The notes beneath the pieces are model-generated. The model did no database searches and had not been told where the DNA came from. It saw only the letters and a list, made by a program, of their open reading frames with translations. From Frondihabitans sp. PhB188 (GTDB taxonomy: Bacteria > Actinomycetota > Actinomycetes > Actinomycetales > Microbacteriaceae): 64,000 nucleotides of DNA. How positions within the stretch are numbered: the first letter of the stretch is position 1; the number at the start of each line of letters is the position of its first letter. The stretch spans positions 806,001 to 870,000 of the forward strand of contig NZ_RJUO01000001.1 of assembly GCF_003752365.1 (NCBI RefSeq), read 5' to 3'. Position numbers and translations under genes: made by a program. Positions 53,964 to 63,094 of the stretch are shown here, piece by piece.

Positions 53964-54983
53964 TCAGACGGCGGGCTCGTCGAGCGGCACGGGCGTCGTG
54001 CGCACCACCTGCTCGACGATGTCGTAGGCGGCCGACACCGCGCCGGCGCCGGAGCGGCCGGCGAGGATCAGCCGGTGGCCGAGCACTGGCCCGCTCAGGG
54101 CGTCGACGTCGTCGGGGATGACGAAGCGGCGGCCGTTGAGCGCGGCCCACGCCTTGGCGGCGCGCATGAGCTGCAGGGTGGCACGCGGGCTCGCCCCGAG
54201 GCGGAGGTCGGGGTGGACGCGCGTGGCCTGCACGATGTCGACGGTGTAGCGCTCGACAGTGCGGGCGGCGTACACGCGGCGCACGGCGGCGATCATCCGG
54301 CGCAGCTGCGCGAGCGTGACGAGGGGCCGGAGCGCGTCGAGGGGGCTCGCCGTCTCGCGCTGGCTGAGCATGCGCAGCTCGCTGGCGGCGTCGGGGTAGC
54401 CGAGCGAGATCCGGGCCATGAAGCGGTCGCGCTGGGCCTCGGGGAGCGAGTACGTCCCCTCCATCTCGACCGGGTTCTGAGTCGCGACCACGAGGAACGG
54501 GTCGGGCAGCGGGTGCGAGAAGCCGTCGACGGTCACCTGGCGCTCCTCGAGGCTCTCGAGGAGGGCGGACTGCGTCTTGGGCGAGGCCCGGTTGATCTCG
54601 TCGCCGATGACGATGTTGGCGAAGACCGGGCCGGGCTTGAACTCGAACGCGTTGGCCTGGCGGTCGAAGATCGAGACGCCGGTGATGTCGCTCGGCAGCA
54701 GATCGGGCGTGAACTGGATGCGGCTGACCGACGCGTCGACGGCCTTGGCGAGGGCGCGTGCGAGCTGGGTCTTGCCCACACCCGGCACGTCTTCGATCAG
54801 GAGGTGGCCCTCGGCGAGCATGACGGTCAGGGCGGTCGAGATCGCGCCGGCCTTGCCGTCGATGACGGTGCCGACTGCCTCGAGGATGGTGCGCGCGAGG
54901 TACTGCACCTCGTCGAGCTCCATCGGGGCCTCGCCGCCGGATGAGAGGGAGGGGTTCTGGGCGTTCTGCGTCGTCGTCGTCAT
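53964..54983 (-). CDS. MoxR family AAA+ ATPase
   Basis: 339 aa. Walker [16 protein letters not shown], Walker [16 protein letters not shown], sensor 1 [13 protein letters not shown], and an arginine-finger region in [10 protein letters not shown]. MoxR proteins act as chaperones that assemble or activate partners such as DUF58/VWA proteins, here encoded just downstream. ATG 54983 overlaps the coaD stop (ATGA). Confidence 0.95.
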   Translation of the reverse strand: MTTTTQNAQNPSLSSGGEAPMELDEVQYLARTILEAVGTVIDGKAGAISTALTVMLAEGHLLIEDVPGVGKTQLARALAKAVDASVSRIQFTPDLLPSDITGVSIFDRQANAFEFKPGPVFANIVIGDEINRASPKTQSALLESLEERQVTVDGFSHPLPDPFLVVATQNPVEMEGTYSLPEAQRDRFMARISLGYPDAASELRMLSQRETASPLDALRPLVTLAQLRRMIAAVRRVYAARTVERYTVDIVQATRVHPDLRLGASPRATLQLMRAAKAWAALNGRRFVIPDDVDALSGPVLGHRLILAGRSGAGAVSAAYDIVEQVVRTTPVPLDEPAV

Positions 54984-55531
54984 GCTGATCCGTTGTTCGG
55001 AGCCGAGGGGAGCTCGGGCGGGGTCGTGCCGGCTGCGGCGGGCGCGCCGGGCCCGGTCGCGAGGTAGGCGGCCACGTCGGCGGGGACGTAGGGCGAGATG
55101 TCGCCGCCCAGCGCGGCCACCTGACGCACGAGCGACGACGACACGAGCGCGTGCGCCGGGTCGGGAAGCAGGAACACCGTCTCGACGCCGGCGAGGCTGC
55201 GGTTCATGATCGCCATCGGCGTCTCGTAGGCGACGTCGACCTGCGAGCGGATGCCCTTGACCAGCACCTTCGCTCCGACGCGCACGCAGTAGTCGACGAG
55301 CAGCCCCTCGCTCCAGCTGGTGACCGTCACCTTGTCGGGCGCGCCTGCGGCAGCGACCGCATCGCTGATGAACTCGACGCGCTTCTCGATGGGGATCAAG
55401 GCCGCCTTGTCGGGGTTGTGCACGACCAGGACGTGGAGCTCGTCGAACAGGCCCGCGGCCCGGACGATCACGTCGAGGTGCCCGAGCGTCACCGGATCGA
55501 AGGACCCCGGGACGACGGCAATCGTGCTCAT
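54980..55531 (-). CDS. coaD: Phosphopantetheine adenylyltransferase
   Basis: 183 aa. Fourth step of coenzyme A synthesis. Nucleotidyltransferase motifs: [16 protein letters not shown] (HxGH-type T/H pair) and the late [15 protein letters not shown]. The C-terminus has ~20 extra Pro/Ala residues. A 12-bp palindrome GTGACGCGTCAC (55577-55588) lies upstream in the gap to recG. Confidence 0.96.
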   Translation of the reverse strand: MSTIAVVPGSFDPVTLGHLDVIVRAAGLFDELHVLVVHNPDKAALIPIEKRVEFISDAVAAAGAPDKVTVTSWSEGLLVDYCVRVGAKVLVKGIRSQVDVAYETPMAIMNRSLAGVETVFLLPDPAHALVSSSLVRQVAALGGDISPYVPADVAAYLATGPGAPAAAGTTPPELPSAPNNGSA

Positions 55532-55626
55532 TCGGCCACCCTAGTAGTCGAAGGCGACACCTGGCTGAACACTTCCGTGACGCGTCACTGACGGTCTCGG
55601 TGAACTCGCGGTGACGCGCACGGGTG

Positions 55627-57807
55627 TCAGTTCTTGGCGAGCGCGTCGCGGCTGGCGTCGTCGAGTCGGCGGGCCAGCGCCGCGGCGAGGGCCGGGTGCC
55701 CGGCGAGCGTCGGGTCGGCCTCGATCACCTCGGCGGCGTGCTCGCGCGCCAGCGCGATCACGTCGCCGTCGTGCGCGACCCGCAGCAGCCGCAGCGACGA
55801 GCGTCCGCCCGACTGCAGGCTGCCGAGCACATCGCCCTCCCTCCGCAGGTCGAGGTCGATCTGGGCGAGCTCGAAGCCGTCGGTCGTGGAGGCCACGGCG
55901 GCGACCCGCTCTCGCGCGGTCGTCCCCTCCTCCGCGTTCGTGACGAGCAGGCAGAGCCCCGGGTGCCCGCCCCGGCCGACCCGGCCGCGGAGCTGGTGGA
56001 GCTGCGAGACGCCGAACCGCTCGGCATCGAGCACCACCATCGTCGAGGCGTTCGGCACGTCGACGCCCACCTCGATCACGGTGGTCGCGACGAGCACGTC
56101 GATGCGTCCGGCGGCGTACTCCTGCATCACGGCGTCTTTCTCGACGGCGCTCATCCGGCCGTGAAGCGGCTCGATGCGCCGCCCGGCGAGAGCGGGCGCG
56201 TCGCGCAGGGCGGCCAGGACGCCGTCGACGCTGGCTATGGCCACCGGCGCCTCGGCGGCCTCCGCGTCTTCGGCGAGCTCGTCGGCGACCTCGGGCGTCG
56301 CGGCGTCGATGGCCGGACACACCACGAACACCTGGCGGCCTCGCGCGATCTCCTCGGACGACCGCTCCCACACCCGCGAGATCCAACCCGGGTGGTCGAC
56401 GAGCGGCACGACGAACGACTCGATCGGCTGCCGTCCCTTCGGCAGCTCCGCGATGGTCGACACGTCGAGGTCGCCGAACACCGTCATGGCCACCGTGCGC
56501 GGGATCGGCGTCGCCGTCAGCACGAGCACGTGCGGAGGGGTCTGCCCCTTGCGCCGCAGCGCCTCCCGCTGCTCGACGCCGAACCGGTGCTGCTCGTCGA
56601 CGACCACGAGCCCGAGGTCGTAGAACTCGACGCGGTCCGAGATGAGGGCGTGCGTGCCGACGACGATCTGCGCCTGTCCGCTCACCATCGCGAGCGTGGC
56701 CTTGCGGCGCTCGGCGACCGGCATCTGCCCGGTCAGGAGGACCGGCCGCAGCGTGGCCGCGAGATCAGGACCGAGGGTCGTCACGATGGATCGGAGGTGC
56801 TGCGCCGCGAGCACCTCGGTGGGCGCGAGCAGCGCCGACTGCCCGCCCGACTCGGCGACCGCGAGCATCGCGCGCAGGGCGACCAGCGTCTTGCCCGAGC
56901 CGACCTCGCCCTGCACGAGACGGTTCATCGGCACGTCGGCCGCCAGGTCGCGTGCGATCTCGGCACCGACGAGCGACTGGTCGCCGGTCAGGTCGAAGGG
57001 CAGGGCCTCGTCGAACCGGGCCAGAAGACCAGCGGGCGCAGGAACTCGCGCCACCGCCGCCGACACCCTCAGCTCGGCGCGCTGCTGCAGCAGTGCCGCC
57101 TGCAGCACGAACGCCTCGTCGAACTTCAGCGTCTCGCGCGCGGCCTTCCAGTCGCGGTCGCGCTCGGGCCGGTGCACCTTCTCGAGCGCTTCGCGCAGCG
57201 GCATCAGCTGCAGCTCGGCACGTACCGTCTCGGGCACGGAGTCGGGCAGCGGCGGCAGGGTGTCGAGGGCGACCTCGATCGACTTCTGCACCTGCCACGA
57301 GGCCACCGACGCGCTGGCCGGGTAGATCGGGATGGGCTGCTTCGCCCATCTCTGCGCCGTGGCATCGCCGGCCTCGGCGTTCCGCTCGTCGCCCTGCTCG
57401 AACAGCTCGTAGTCGGGATGCGCCAGCTGGCGGTTGCCCCGGTAGTCGCCGACCTTGCCCGCGAAGATGCCGCGGATGCCCGGGACCAGGTCTTTCGCCC
57501 GCCAGGCCTGGTTGAAGAAGGTCAGGGTCAGGATCCCCTGGCCGTCGCCGATCCGCACCTCGAGGATCGACCCGCGTCGCGCGCGCATCGTGCGCTCGCG
57601 CACGTCGAGCACCTCGGCCACGATCGTGACGCTCTCGCCGATGGCCAGCTCGCTGAGGGCGGTGAGCTCGCCGCGCCGCGCATAGCGCCGCGGATAGTGG
57701 CTGAGCAGGTCGCCGACCGTCTCGTACCCGAACGCGCGCTTGAGGGCACCGGCCGTGCGCCCGCCGAGCGCGTTGGACAGCGTCGTGTCGAGCGGAGAGG
57801 TGGGCAC
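55627..57807 (-). CDS. recG: ATP-dependent DNA helicase RecG
   Basis: 726 aa from GTG 57807. N-terminal wedge (OB) domain binds branched DNA; helicase motifs QGEVGSGKTLVALRAM (I), DEQHRFGVEQ (II), TATPIPRT (III) and QLRGRVGRGGHPG (VI) are complete. It rescues stalled forks. The stretch VARVPAPAGLLARF before the helicase core includes VPAP coded by a 12-mer repeat copy (57034-57045). Divergent from rsmD with a 48-base gap. Confidence 0.96.
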   Translation of the reverse strand: MPTSPLDTTLSNALGGRTAGALKRAFGYETVGDLLSHYPRRYARRGELTALSELAIGESVTIVAEVLDVRERTMRARRGSILEVRIGDGQGILTLTFFNQAWRAKDLVPGIRGIFAGKVGDYRGNRQLAHPDYELFEQGDERNAEAGDATAQRWAKQPIPIYPASASVASWQVQKSIEVALDTLPPLPDSVPETVRAELQLMPLREALEKVHRPERDRDWKAARETLKFDEAFVLQAALLQQRAELRVSAAVARVPAPAGLLARFDEALPFDLTGDQSLVGAEIARDLAADVPMNRLVQGEVGSGKTLVALRAMLAVAESGGQSALLAPTEVLAAQHLRSIVTTLGPDLAATLRPVLLTGQMPVAERRKATLAMVSGQAQIVVGTHALISDRVEFYDLGLVVVDEQHRFGVEQREALRRKGQTPPHVLVLTATPIPRTVAMTVFGDLDVSTIAELPKGRQPIESFVVPLVDHPGWISRVWERSSEEIARGRQVFVVCPAIDAATPEVADELAEDAEAAEAPVAIASVDGVLAALRDAPALAGRRIEPLHGRMSAVEKDAVMQEYAAGRIDVLVATTVIEVGVDVPNASTMVVLDAERFGVSQLHQLRGRVGRGGHPGLCLLVTNAEEGTTARERVAAVASTTDGFELAQIDLDLRREGDVLGSLQSGGRSSLRLLRVAHDGDVIALAREHAAEVIEADPTLAGHPALAAALARRLDDASRDALAKN

Positions 57808-57855
57808 GGCTCAACGCTACCCGGCGCCGCCGACACCGCCTGCGATGATGGTGCC

Positions 57856-58422
57856 GTGACTCGCATCATCAGCGGCTTCGCCGGCTCCACCGCCCTCCGC
57901 GTCCCGAAGACCGGCACCCGGCCCACCAGCGACCGCGTCCGCGAGGCGCTGTTCTCGGCGCTGGAGGCGCGCGACGAGGTCCGCGGCCTCCGCGTGCTCG
58001 ACCTCTATGCGGGCACGGGGGCTCTCGGCCTCGAGGCCGCCTCCCGCGGCGCCGCGACGGTCACCCTCGTCGAGAAGGGCCCGCAGGCCGCCCGCCTCTG
58101 CCGCGCCAACGGCACGCTCGTGGCCGGCCGCGCGCCCCGCGGGTCGGCCCCCTCGATCGACGTCGCGACCCAGACTGTGCGCGCCTACCTGCAGCACGCC
58201 CCGCAGAAGGCGTTCGACCTGGTACTCATCGACCCGCCCTACGAGCTCGGCGACGACGACCTCCGCCTCGACCTCGTGGCCCTCGTGCCGGCCCTCGAGG
58301 CCGACGCGCTCGTCGTCGTCGAGCGCCGCGCCCGCAGCGGCGAGCCGATCTGGCCGGACGGCCTCGCCCTCGAGACGAAGAAGTCGTACGGCGACACCGT
58401 GCTCTGGTGGGCTCGCGCCTAG
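57856..58422 (+). CDS. rsmD: 16S rRNA (guanine966-N2)-methyltransferase
   Basis: 188 aa from GTG 57856 (TRIISGFAGSTALRVP). SAM motif I VLDLYAGTGALGLEA and the N6/N2-methylase motif IV LIDPPYELGDDD are clear, with PTSDRVREALFSAL typical of RsmD. It modifies G966 of 16S rRNA. Usually next to coaD; here recG lies between them on the other strand. Confidence 0.95.
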   Translation: MTRIISGFAGSTALRVPKTGTRPTSDRVREALFSALEARDEVRGLRVLDLYAGTGALGLEAASRGAATVTLVEKGPQAARLCRANGTLVAGRAPRGSAPSIDVATQTVRAYLQHAPQKAFDLVLIDPPYELGDDDLRLDLVALVPALEADALVVVERRARSGEPIWPDGLALETKKSYGDTVLWWARA

Positions 58423-58452
58423 CGGCCTCCCGAGAGCATCGGGCGCAGGAAC

Positions 58453-59454
58453 TCAGCCCACCCCGCCCGACCACCGCGCGTACGGGTCCCACCCCGTCGC
58501 ATCCGCGAGGGGCGCTCCGTCGAGGAGCACGACGTGCTCCCCCGCGCGCACGACGCCCACCGGGCGGAAGCCGCCGGGCAGGACGGCGTCGGCGGGGAAC
58601 GTCGCCAGGAGCGAGTGGTCCTCTCCCCCGCGGAGGGCCGCGAGCGGGTCGGGCCCGAGCGCCGACCCGACGAGGTCGAGCGTGACGCCGGAGGCCCGGG
58701 CGACGCGGCCCGCGTCGAGGGCGAGTCCGTCAGAGAGATCGAGCATGGCGGTGGCCCCGGCGACGGCGGCCAGCACACCGTCGGCGACCGGCGGCGTCGG
58801 CGCGAGGTGCCACGCGACACGGGGGTCGCTCAGGCGGAGAGCGTCGGCGGCTCGGCGATCGGGAGTTCCTGCGCCGTCGACCGCCTCGGCGAAGAGCCGC
58901 TCGAGGCCCGACCCCGAGTCGCCGAGAACCCCCGACACGGCTACGAGGTCGCCCGGACGAGCGCCGTCGCGCCGCACGGGAGCACGCCCGTCGAGGTCGC
59001 CGAACGCGGTGACGGCGATGGTCATCGTGCGCGAGACCGACATGTCGCCGCCGACCACGCCGCAGCCCGGCGCCATCACCGCGCAGCCGTCGGCGAGGCC
59101 GTCGGCGAACCGCTCGAGGAAGGCCGCCTCGGTATCGCCCGGCACCGCCAGCGCGACGACCAGCGCCGTCGGAGCCGCCCCCATCGCGGCCACGTCGGTG
59201 AAGTTGGAGGCGGCGGCCTTCCAGCCCAGGTCGTAGGGCGTCGACCAGGCGAGCCGGAAGTCGGGGCCGTGCACCATCAGGTCGGTCGTGACCACGAAGC
59301 GCCCGTCGGCCGCGGCCACCACCGCCGCGTCGTCGCCGGGCCCGAGCAGCGTGCGGTCGCCCTTCGGCAGGCGCGGCAGGATGCGGCCGAGGGTGGCGAC
59401 CTCGCCGAGGCTCTCGACGGTCTCGGGCGCGCTGGTCGCGGCACTCTCACTCAT
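58453..59454 (-). CDS. thiL: Thiamine-monophosphate kinase
   Basis: 333 aa from ATG 59454. Last step to thiamine diphosphate. PurM-like fold: LLGPGDDAAVV, FVVTTDLMVHG, KAAASNFTDVAAMGA, MLDLSDGLALDAGR and the late GGEDHSLLATF. A 12-mer copy (58441-58452) lies right at its 3' end, and a variant (58865-58872) within the gene. It is divergent from the DUF3515 gene with only 24 bases between starts. Confidence 0.95.
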   Translation of the reverse strand: MSESAATSAPETVESLGEVATLGRILPRLPKGDRTLLGPGDDAAVVAAADGRFVVTTDLMVHGPDFRLAWSTPYDLGWKAAASNFTDVAAMGAAPTALVVALAVPGDTEAAFLERFADGLADGCAVMAPGCGVVGGDMSVSRTMTIAVTAFGDLDGRAPVRRDGARPGDLVAVSGVLGDSGSGLERLFAEAVDGAGTPDRRAADALRLSDPRVAWHLAPTPPVADGVLAAVAGATAMLDLSDGLALDAGRVARASGVTLDLVGSALGPDPLAALRGGEDHSLLATFPADAVLPGGFRPVGVVRAGEHVVLLDGAPLADATGWDPYARWSGGVG

Positions 59455-59478
59455 GCACTCACGGTAGCGTGGACGTCG

Positions 59479-59979
59479 ATGCCTCCCCGTCGCCGCCGCC
59501 GCGCGGCCCTCGCCCTCGCCGCCGCCCTGGCCGCCGTGCCCGTGCTCGCCGGGTGTGCCGCCGTGCAGGTCACGAGCGTGCATCTGCAGCCCGCGGCGCG
59601 GGCCGACACCGTCGCGTGCGCCGACGTCGTCGTGCACCTGCCGACCTCGGTGGAGTCCGAGACCGTCCGCGAGACGAACGCGCAGGGCACGAGCGCGTGG
59701 GGCTCACCGACGTCGATCGTGCTGACGTGCGGCATCACGACGCCCGAGGTGTCAGACCTCTCGTGCTACACGATCGAGGGCGTCGACTGGCTCGCCGACA
59801 TCGGCACCTCGAAGGCCACCTTCACCACGTACGGCCGTAGCCCCGGCGTGCAGGTCGTCGTCGACACGAAGGCCGTCGAGGCCCCGACGAACGTCCTGCA
59901 CGACGTGTCGAGCGCCGTCGGCACGCTGCCGCAGAACCGGGCGTGCCAGTCGCCGTCCGACGCGACCCCCGCCCCGTAG
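59479..59979 (+). CDS. DUF3515 family lipoprotein
   Basis: 166 aa. Arg-rich start, hydrophobic stretch, then the lipobox VLAGCAA (Cys ~26), so it is likely lipid-anchored outside the membrane. DUF3515 pattern: CADVVVHLPTSV, AWGSPTSIVLTCGI, WLADIGTSKATFTTYGRSPGVQV. Function unknown; the family sits beside ddl and thiL in many actinobacteria, which hints at an envelope role. Confidence 0.88.
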   Translation: MPPRRRRRAALALAAALAAVPVLAGCAAVQVTSVHLQPAARADTVACADVVVHLPTSVESETVRETNAQGTSAWGSPTSIVLTCGITTPEVSDLSCYTIEGVDWLADIGTSKATFTTYGRSPGVQVVVDTKAVEAPTNVLHDVSSAVGTLPQNRACQSPSDATPAP

Positions 59980-59986
59980 CCCGCCC

Positions 59987-60070
59987 AGGCGGGCAGGCAC
60001 AGGCGGGCAGGCACAGGCGGGCAGGCGCAGGCGGGCAGGTGCAGACGGGCCGGCACAGACGGGCCGGCGC
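59987..60070. repeat. Six-copy 14-bp tandem repeat (minisatellite)
   Basis: Six units of 14 bases in a row: two identical AGGCGGGCAGGCAC (59987-60000, 60001-60014), then variants ending GGCGC, GGTGC, and two of the AGACGGGCCGGCAC/GC type (60043-60070). It fills the gap between the convergent DUF3515 and ddl genes and runs straight into a copy of CGCAGGAACTCG. Repeat number probably differs between strains. Confidence 0.9.
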
Positions 60071-60081
60071 AGGAACTCGCC

Positions 60082-61188
60082 CTAGCGGATCGTCTCGAGG
60101 CCGAGCGCGATCAGCTCGTCGAGCAGCGCGGGGTAGCTGAGGCCGGAGGCCAGCCAGCACGCCGGGAACATGGAGATCGGCGTGAAGCCCGGCATCGTGT
60201 TCAGCTCGTTGACGATGAACCCCTCGTCGGTGAGGAACACGTCGACGCGGGCGAGGCCGGCCCCGCCGATGGCGTCGAAGGCACGGGCGGCGAGTTCGGA
60301 GAACTGCTCGAACTCGGCGCCCGACAGAGCGGCCGGGCAGACCAGGTCGGCCCCGGGGGCGCCGAGGTACTTCGACTCGAAGTCGTAGAACTTGTCGTCA
60401 GCGAGCACGATCTCGCCCGCGACGGATGTGCGGGGCGCTCCGCCGCCGCGGCCGCCGAGCACGGCCATCTCGAGCTCGCGGCCGACGACGGCCGCCTCGA
60501 CGAGCACCTTCGAGTCTTCGGCCAACGCGATCTCCATGGCGGTGGCGAGCGAGGCGAGCGAGGTCGCCTTCGAGACGCCGACGCTGGAGCCGGCACGGGC
60601 CGGCTTGACGAAGACGGGCCAGCCGAGCTCTTCGACGTGCTCCTCGACGACGGCGCGACGGTCGGCCCAGTCGCGGGCGGGGACCGTGATCCACGGCGCG
60701 ACGTCGATGCCGGCGGCCTGGAGCACCGTCTTGGCGAAGTGCTTGTCCATGCCGACGGCTGAGGCGAGGATGCCCGCGCCGACGTACGGCAGGCCGAGCA
60801 GCTCGAGCATGCCCTGGACGGAGCCGTCCTCGCCGAAGGGGCCGTGCAGGATGGGGAACACGACGTCGACCTCGCCCAGCGACCGCTCGACCCCGTCTTC
60901 GACGACGGTCATCTCGCGCGTCGCGGACGACTCGGGCCAGCGCACCTGCGTGCCGTTGGCCTCGACGGAGGGCAGCTTCTCGGCGTCGAGGGCGAAGTGC
61001 GCCGCGTCGTCGGGTTGGAGCGTGAAGGCGCCGTCACGGGTGATGCCCACCGGGATCACGTCGTAGCGGTCGCGGTCGAGCGCCGCGAGCACTCCGCCCG
61101 CTGTGGCGCAGCTGATCGAGTGCTCGCTGGAGCGGCCGCCGAACAGGAGGACCACGCGAAGACGGGAGGCAGGAGTGGTGTCGGTCAC
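60082..61188 (-). CDS. ddl: D-alanine--D-alanine ligase
   Basis: 368 aa from GTG 61188. ATP-grasp enzyme joining two D-Ala for peptidoglycan. Motifs: VVLLFGGRSSEHSISCATA, LHGPFGEDGSVQGMLELLGLPYVG, FVKPARAGSSVGVSKA and the end ELNTMPGFTPISMFP. The Tyr in LPYVGAG and Ser in the GSSVGVS loop fit D-Ala (not D-lactate) specificity only loosely. In a cell-wall/lipid run with gpsA, plsC and murA. Confidence 0.96.
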   Translation of the reverse strand: MTDTTPASRLRVVLLFGGRSSEHSISCATAGGVLAALDRDRYDVIPVGITRDGAFTLQPDDAAHFALDAEKLPSVEANGTQVRWPESSATREMTVVEDGVERSLGEVDVVFPILHGPFGEDGSVQGMLELLGLPYVGAGILASAVGMDKHFAKTVLQAAGIDVAPWITVPARDWADRRAVVEEHVEELGWPVFVKPARAGSSVGVSKATSLASLATAMEIALAEDSKVLVEAAVVGRELEMAVLGGRGGGAPRTSVAGEIVLADDKFYDFESKYLGAPGADLVCPAALSGAEFEQFSELAARAFDAIGGAGLARVDVFLTDEGFIVNELNTMPGFTPISMFPACWLASGLSYPALLDELIALGLETIR

Positions 61189-61218
61189 GGGGCGCCTTTC
61201 GACGATGCGGTGCGAGCC

Positions 61219-62220
61219 CTACTCGCCCTGCGGCTCGTCGGTCTCGGTGAGGTGCGGCGCGATGTTGCGCGGGTCCAGAGTACCGGCGAGGACCTCGGCG
61301 ACCTGCTGGACGATGGGCATGTCGACGCCGCGCGACCGGGCCAGCTCGAGGATGGGGGCGACCGACGCGAGGCCCTCGGCCGTCTGGTTCATCTGGCGGA
61401 TCACGTCGTCGTACCGGTAGCCCTGGCCGAGCAGGCGCCCCGCCGTGTTGTTGCGCGAGAGCGGGGACTGGCAGGTGGCGATCAAGTCGCCGAGGCCCGC
61501 GAGACCGGCGAGCGTCTCCGGCTTGGCGCCGAACGAGACGGCGAAGCTGGTCATCTCGGCGAGGCCGCGCGTGATGATCGACGCCTTCGTGTTCTCGCCG
61601 TAGCCGACTCCGTCGACGATCCCGATCGCGACGGCGATGAGGTTCTTCAGGACGCCGCCGAACTCCGTGCCGATCACGTCGGTGTTGACGAACGAGCGGA
61701 AGTACGGGTTCGTGGCGGTCGCGGCTACCAGCGTCGCGGTCTCGAGGCTCTGGGACGAGATGACGGCCGCGGTCGGCTGGCGCTTGGCGATCTCGAGGGC
61801 GAGGTTCGGCCCGGAGGCGACGGCGACCAGCGACGGGTCGATGCCGAGGGCCTGGATGATGACCTCGCTCATTCGCAGGCCCGTCGACTTCTCGACGCCC
61901 TTCATCAGGCTGATGACCGGCACGCCGTCGGGGATCAGGTCGCGGATCTCGGAGAGGTTCTGGCGGAGCGTCTGCGAGGGCACCGACACGTAGATCTGCT
62001 CGGCCCGGTCGAGCACCGCGGGGATGCTCGGCGACGCCGTCAGGGTGATCGGCAGGTTGATGCCGGGCAGGTAGTCGCTATTGCGGTGGGTCTCGGTGAC
62101 CTCGCGGGCGATCTCGGGCCGGCGGGCCCACATCTGCACCTCGGCGCCGCCCTCGGCGAGCACCTTCGCGAACGTCGTGCCCCAGCTGCCGGCGCCGAGC
62201 ACGGCCACGCGGCGCTCCAT
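61219..62220 (-). CDS. gpsA: Glycerol-3-phosphate dehydrogenase [NAD(P)+]
   Basis: 333 aa from ATG 62220 (MERRVAVLGAGSWGTTFA), the typical start; in-frame GTGs at 62259 and 62319 would lengthen it, the latter overlapping plsC. NAD-binding GAGSWGTTFAKVLAEGG, the catalytic Lys in FGGVLKNLIAVAIGI, and late GLGDLIATCQSPLSRN are all present. Makes glycerol-3-phosphate for phospholipids and so feeds PlsC and CdsA. Confidence 0.94.
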   Translation of the reverse strand: MERRVAVLGAGSWGTTFAKVLAEGGAEVQMWARRPEIAREVTETHRNSDYLPGINLPITLTASPSIPAVLDRAEQIYVSVPSQTLRQNLSEIRDLIPDGVPVISLMKGVEKSTGLRMSEVIIQALGIDPSLVAVASGPNLALEIAKRQPTAAVISSQSLETATLVAATATNPYFRSFVNTDVIGTEFGGVLKNLIAVAIGIVDGVGYGENTKASIITRGLAEMTSFAVSFGAKPETLAGLAGLGDLIATCQSPLSRNNTAGRLLGQGYRYDDVIRQMNQTAEGLASVAPILELARSRGVDMPIVQQVAEVLAGTLDPRNIAPHLTETDEPQGE

Positions 62221-62305
62221 CGACGCGGCCCGGACGATCGAGATCGCCTCGGTCGTCACGAATCCCTTGCTGAGTCGGTCGAGGCCCTCCTGAGGGCCGG
62301 AGGAG

Positions 62306-63079
62306 CTAGGAGGTGCCACGGTCGAAACGCCCGATCTCGGATTGGTTGTGGTGCGCGGGGTCGTACCGGACGGCCGGCGGCTGCCCGCCCCGGAGCTCGG
62401 CGACGAGCGCGTCGATGCGGCTCATGACGAGCTCGGTGGCCTCGGCGACCTCGTGTTGGTCGAGGTGGCGCCCCCGGTAGGCCGAGAGGTCGACCGGGTC
62501 GCCGATGACGAAGGTGAACCGCTTGCGCGGAAAGAGGCGGAGTTTGTTCGACGGCGGCAGGAGCTCCTGCACGCCCCAGCTGGCCATCGGGATCAGCGGC
62601 ACGCCGGCGTCGATCGCCATGCGGACGGCGCCGCCCTTGCCCCGCATCGGCCAGAGGTCGGGCTGACGCGTGAGCGAGCCCTCGGGGTAGACGACCACGC
62701 AGGCTCCCGTGGCGAGCGAGGCGACGCCGGCCGCGACGGGGTCGGACCCCCGGGTGCGCCCGGAGCGATCCACCGGCACCATCTTCGTCTGGCGCAGGAT
62801 CCACCCGAGCACGGGCACCCGGAAGAGCGACTCCTTCGCGAGGAACCGCGTGATCCGCCCCCGCCGCCACAGGGCGAACGCCACGGCGAGCGGGTCGAAG
62901 TTGCTGTAGTGGTTGGGTGTGAGCACGAAAGCGCCGTCGGCCGGGAGCTTCTCGGGGTTCTTCAGCCGGTAGCTCGCGAGGGCCAGCAGCGGCACATAGG
63001 CGATGCGTCCTGCCACGGCGAAGACGGCGTTGGGTTCGCGTGTGCGCTTCTGCGGGGGCAGGGGCGCGTCGGGGTTCAT
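62306..63079 (-). CDS. plsC: 1-acyl-sn-glycerol-3-phosphate acyltransferase
   Basis: 257 aa. Makes phosphatidate at the membrane. The acyltransferase blocks are TPNHYSNFDPLAVA (Hx4D), FRVPVLGWILRQTKMVPVDRSG (block II), VVYPEGSLTR (block III) and GVPLIPMASWG (block IV). One N-terminal membrane-associated helix (~20-40). If the upstream CHC-type operon supplies cyclohexyl fatty acids, enzymes like this would place them in lipids. Confidence 0.94.
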   Translation of the reverse strand: MNPDAPLPPQKRTREPNAVFAVAGRIAYVPLLALASYRLKNPEKLPADGAFVLTPNHYSNFDPLAVAFALWRRGRITRFLAKESLFRVPVLGWILRQTKMVPVDRSGRTRGSDPVAAGVASLATGACVVVYPEGSLTRQPDLWPMRGKGGAVRMAIDAGVPLIPMASWGVQELLPPSNKLRLFPRKRFTFVIGDPVDLSAYRGRHLDQHEVAEATELVMSRIDALVAELRGGQPPAVRYDPAHHNQSEIGRFDRGTS

Positions 63080-63094
63080 TGCGACGATGGCCGT

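Noticed and set aside
59987-60070. CRISPR array
   Set aside because: Units are contiguous 14-mers without spacers and there are no cas genes.
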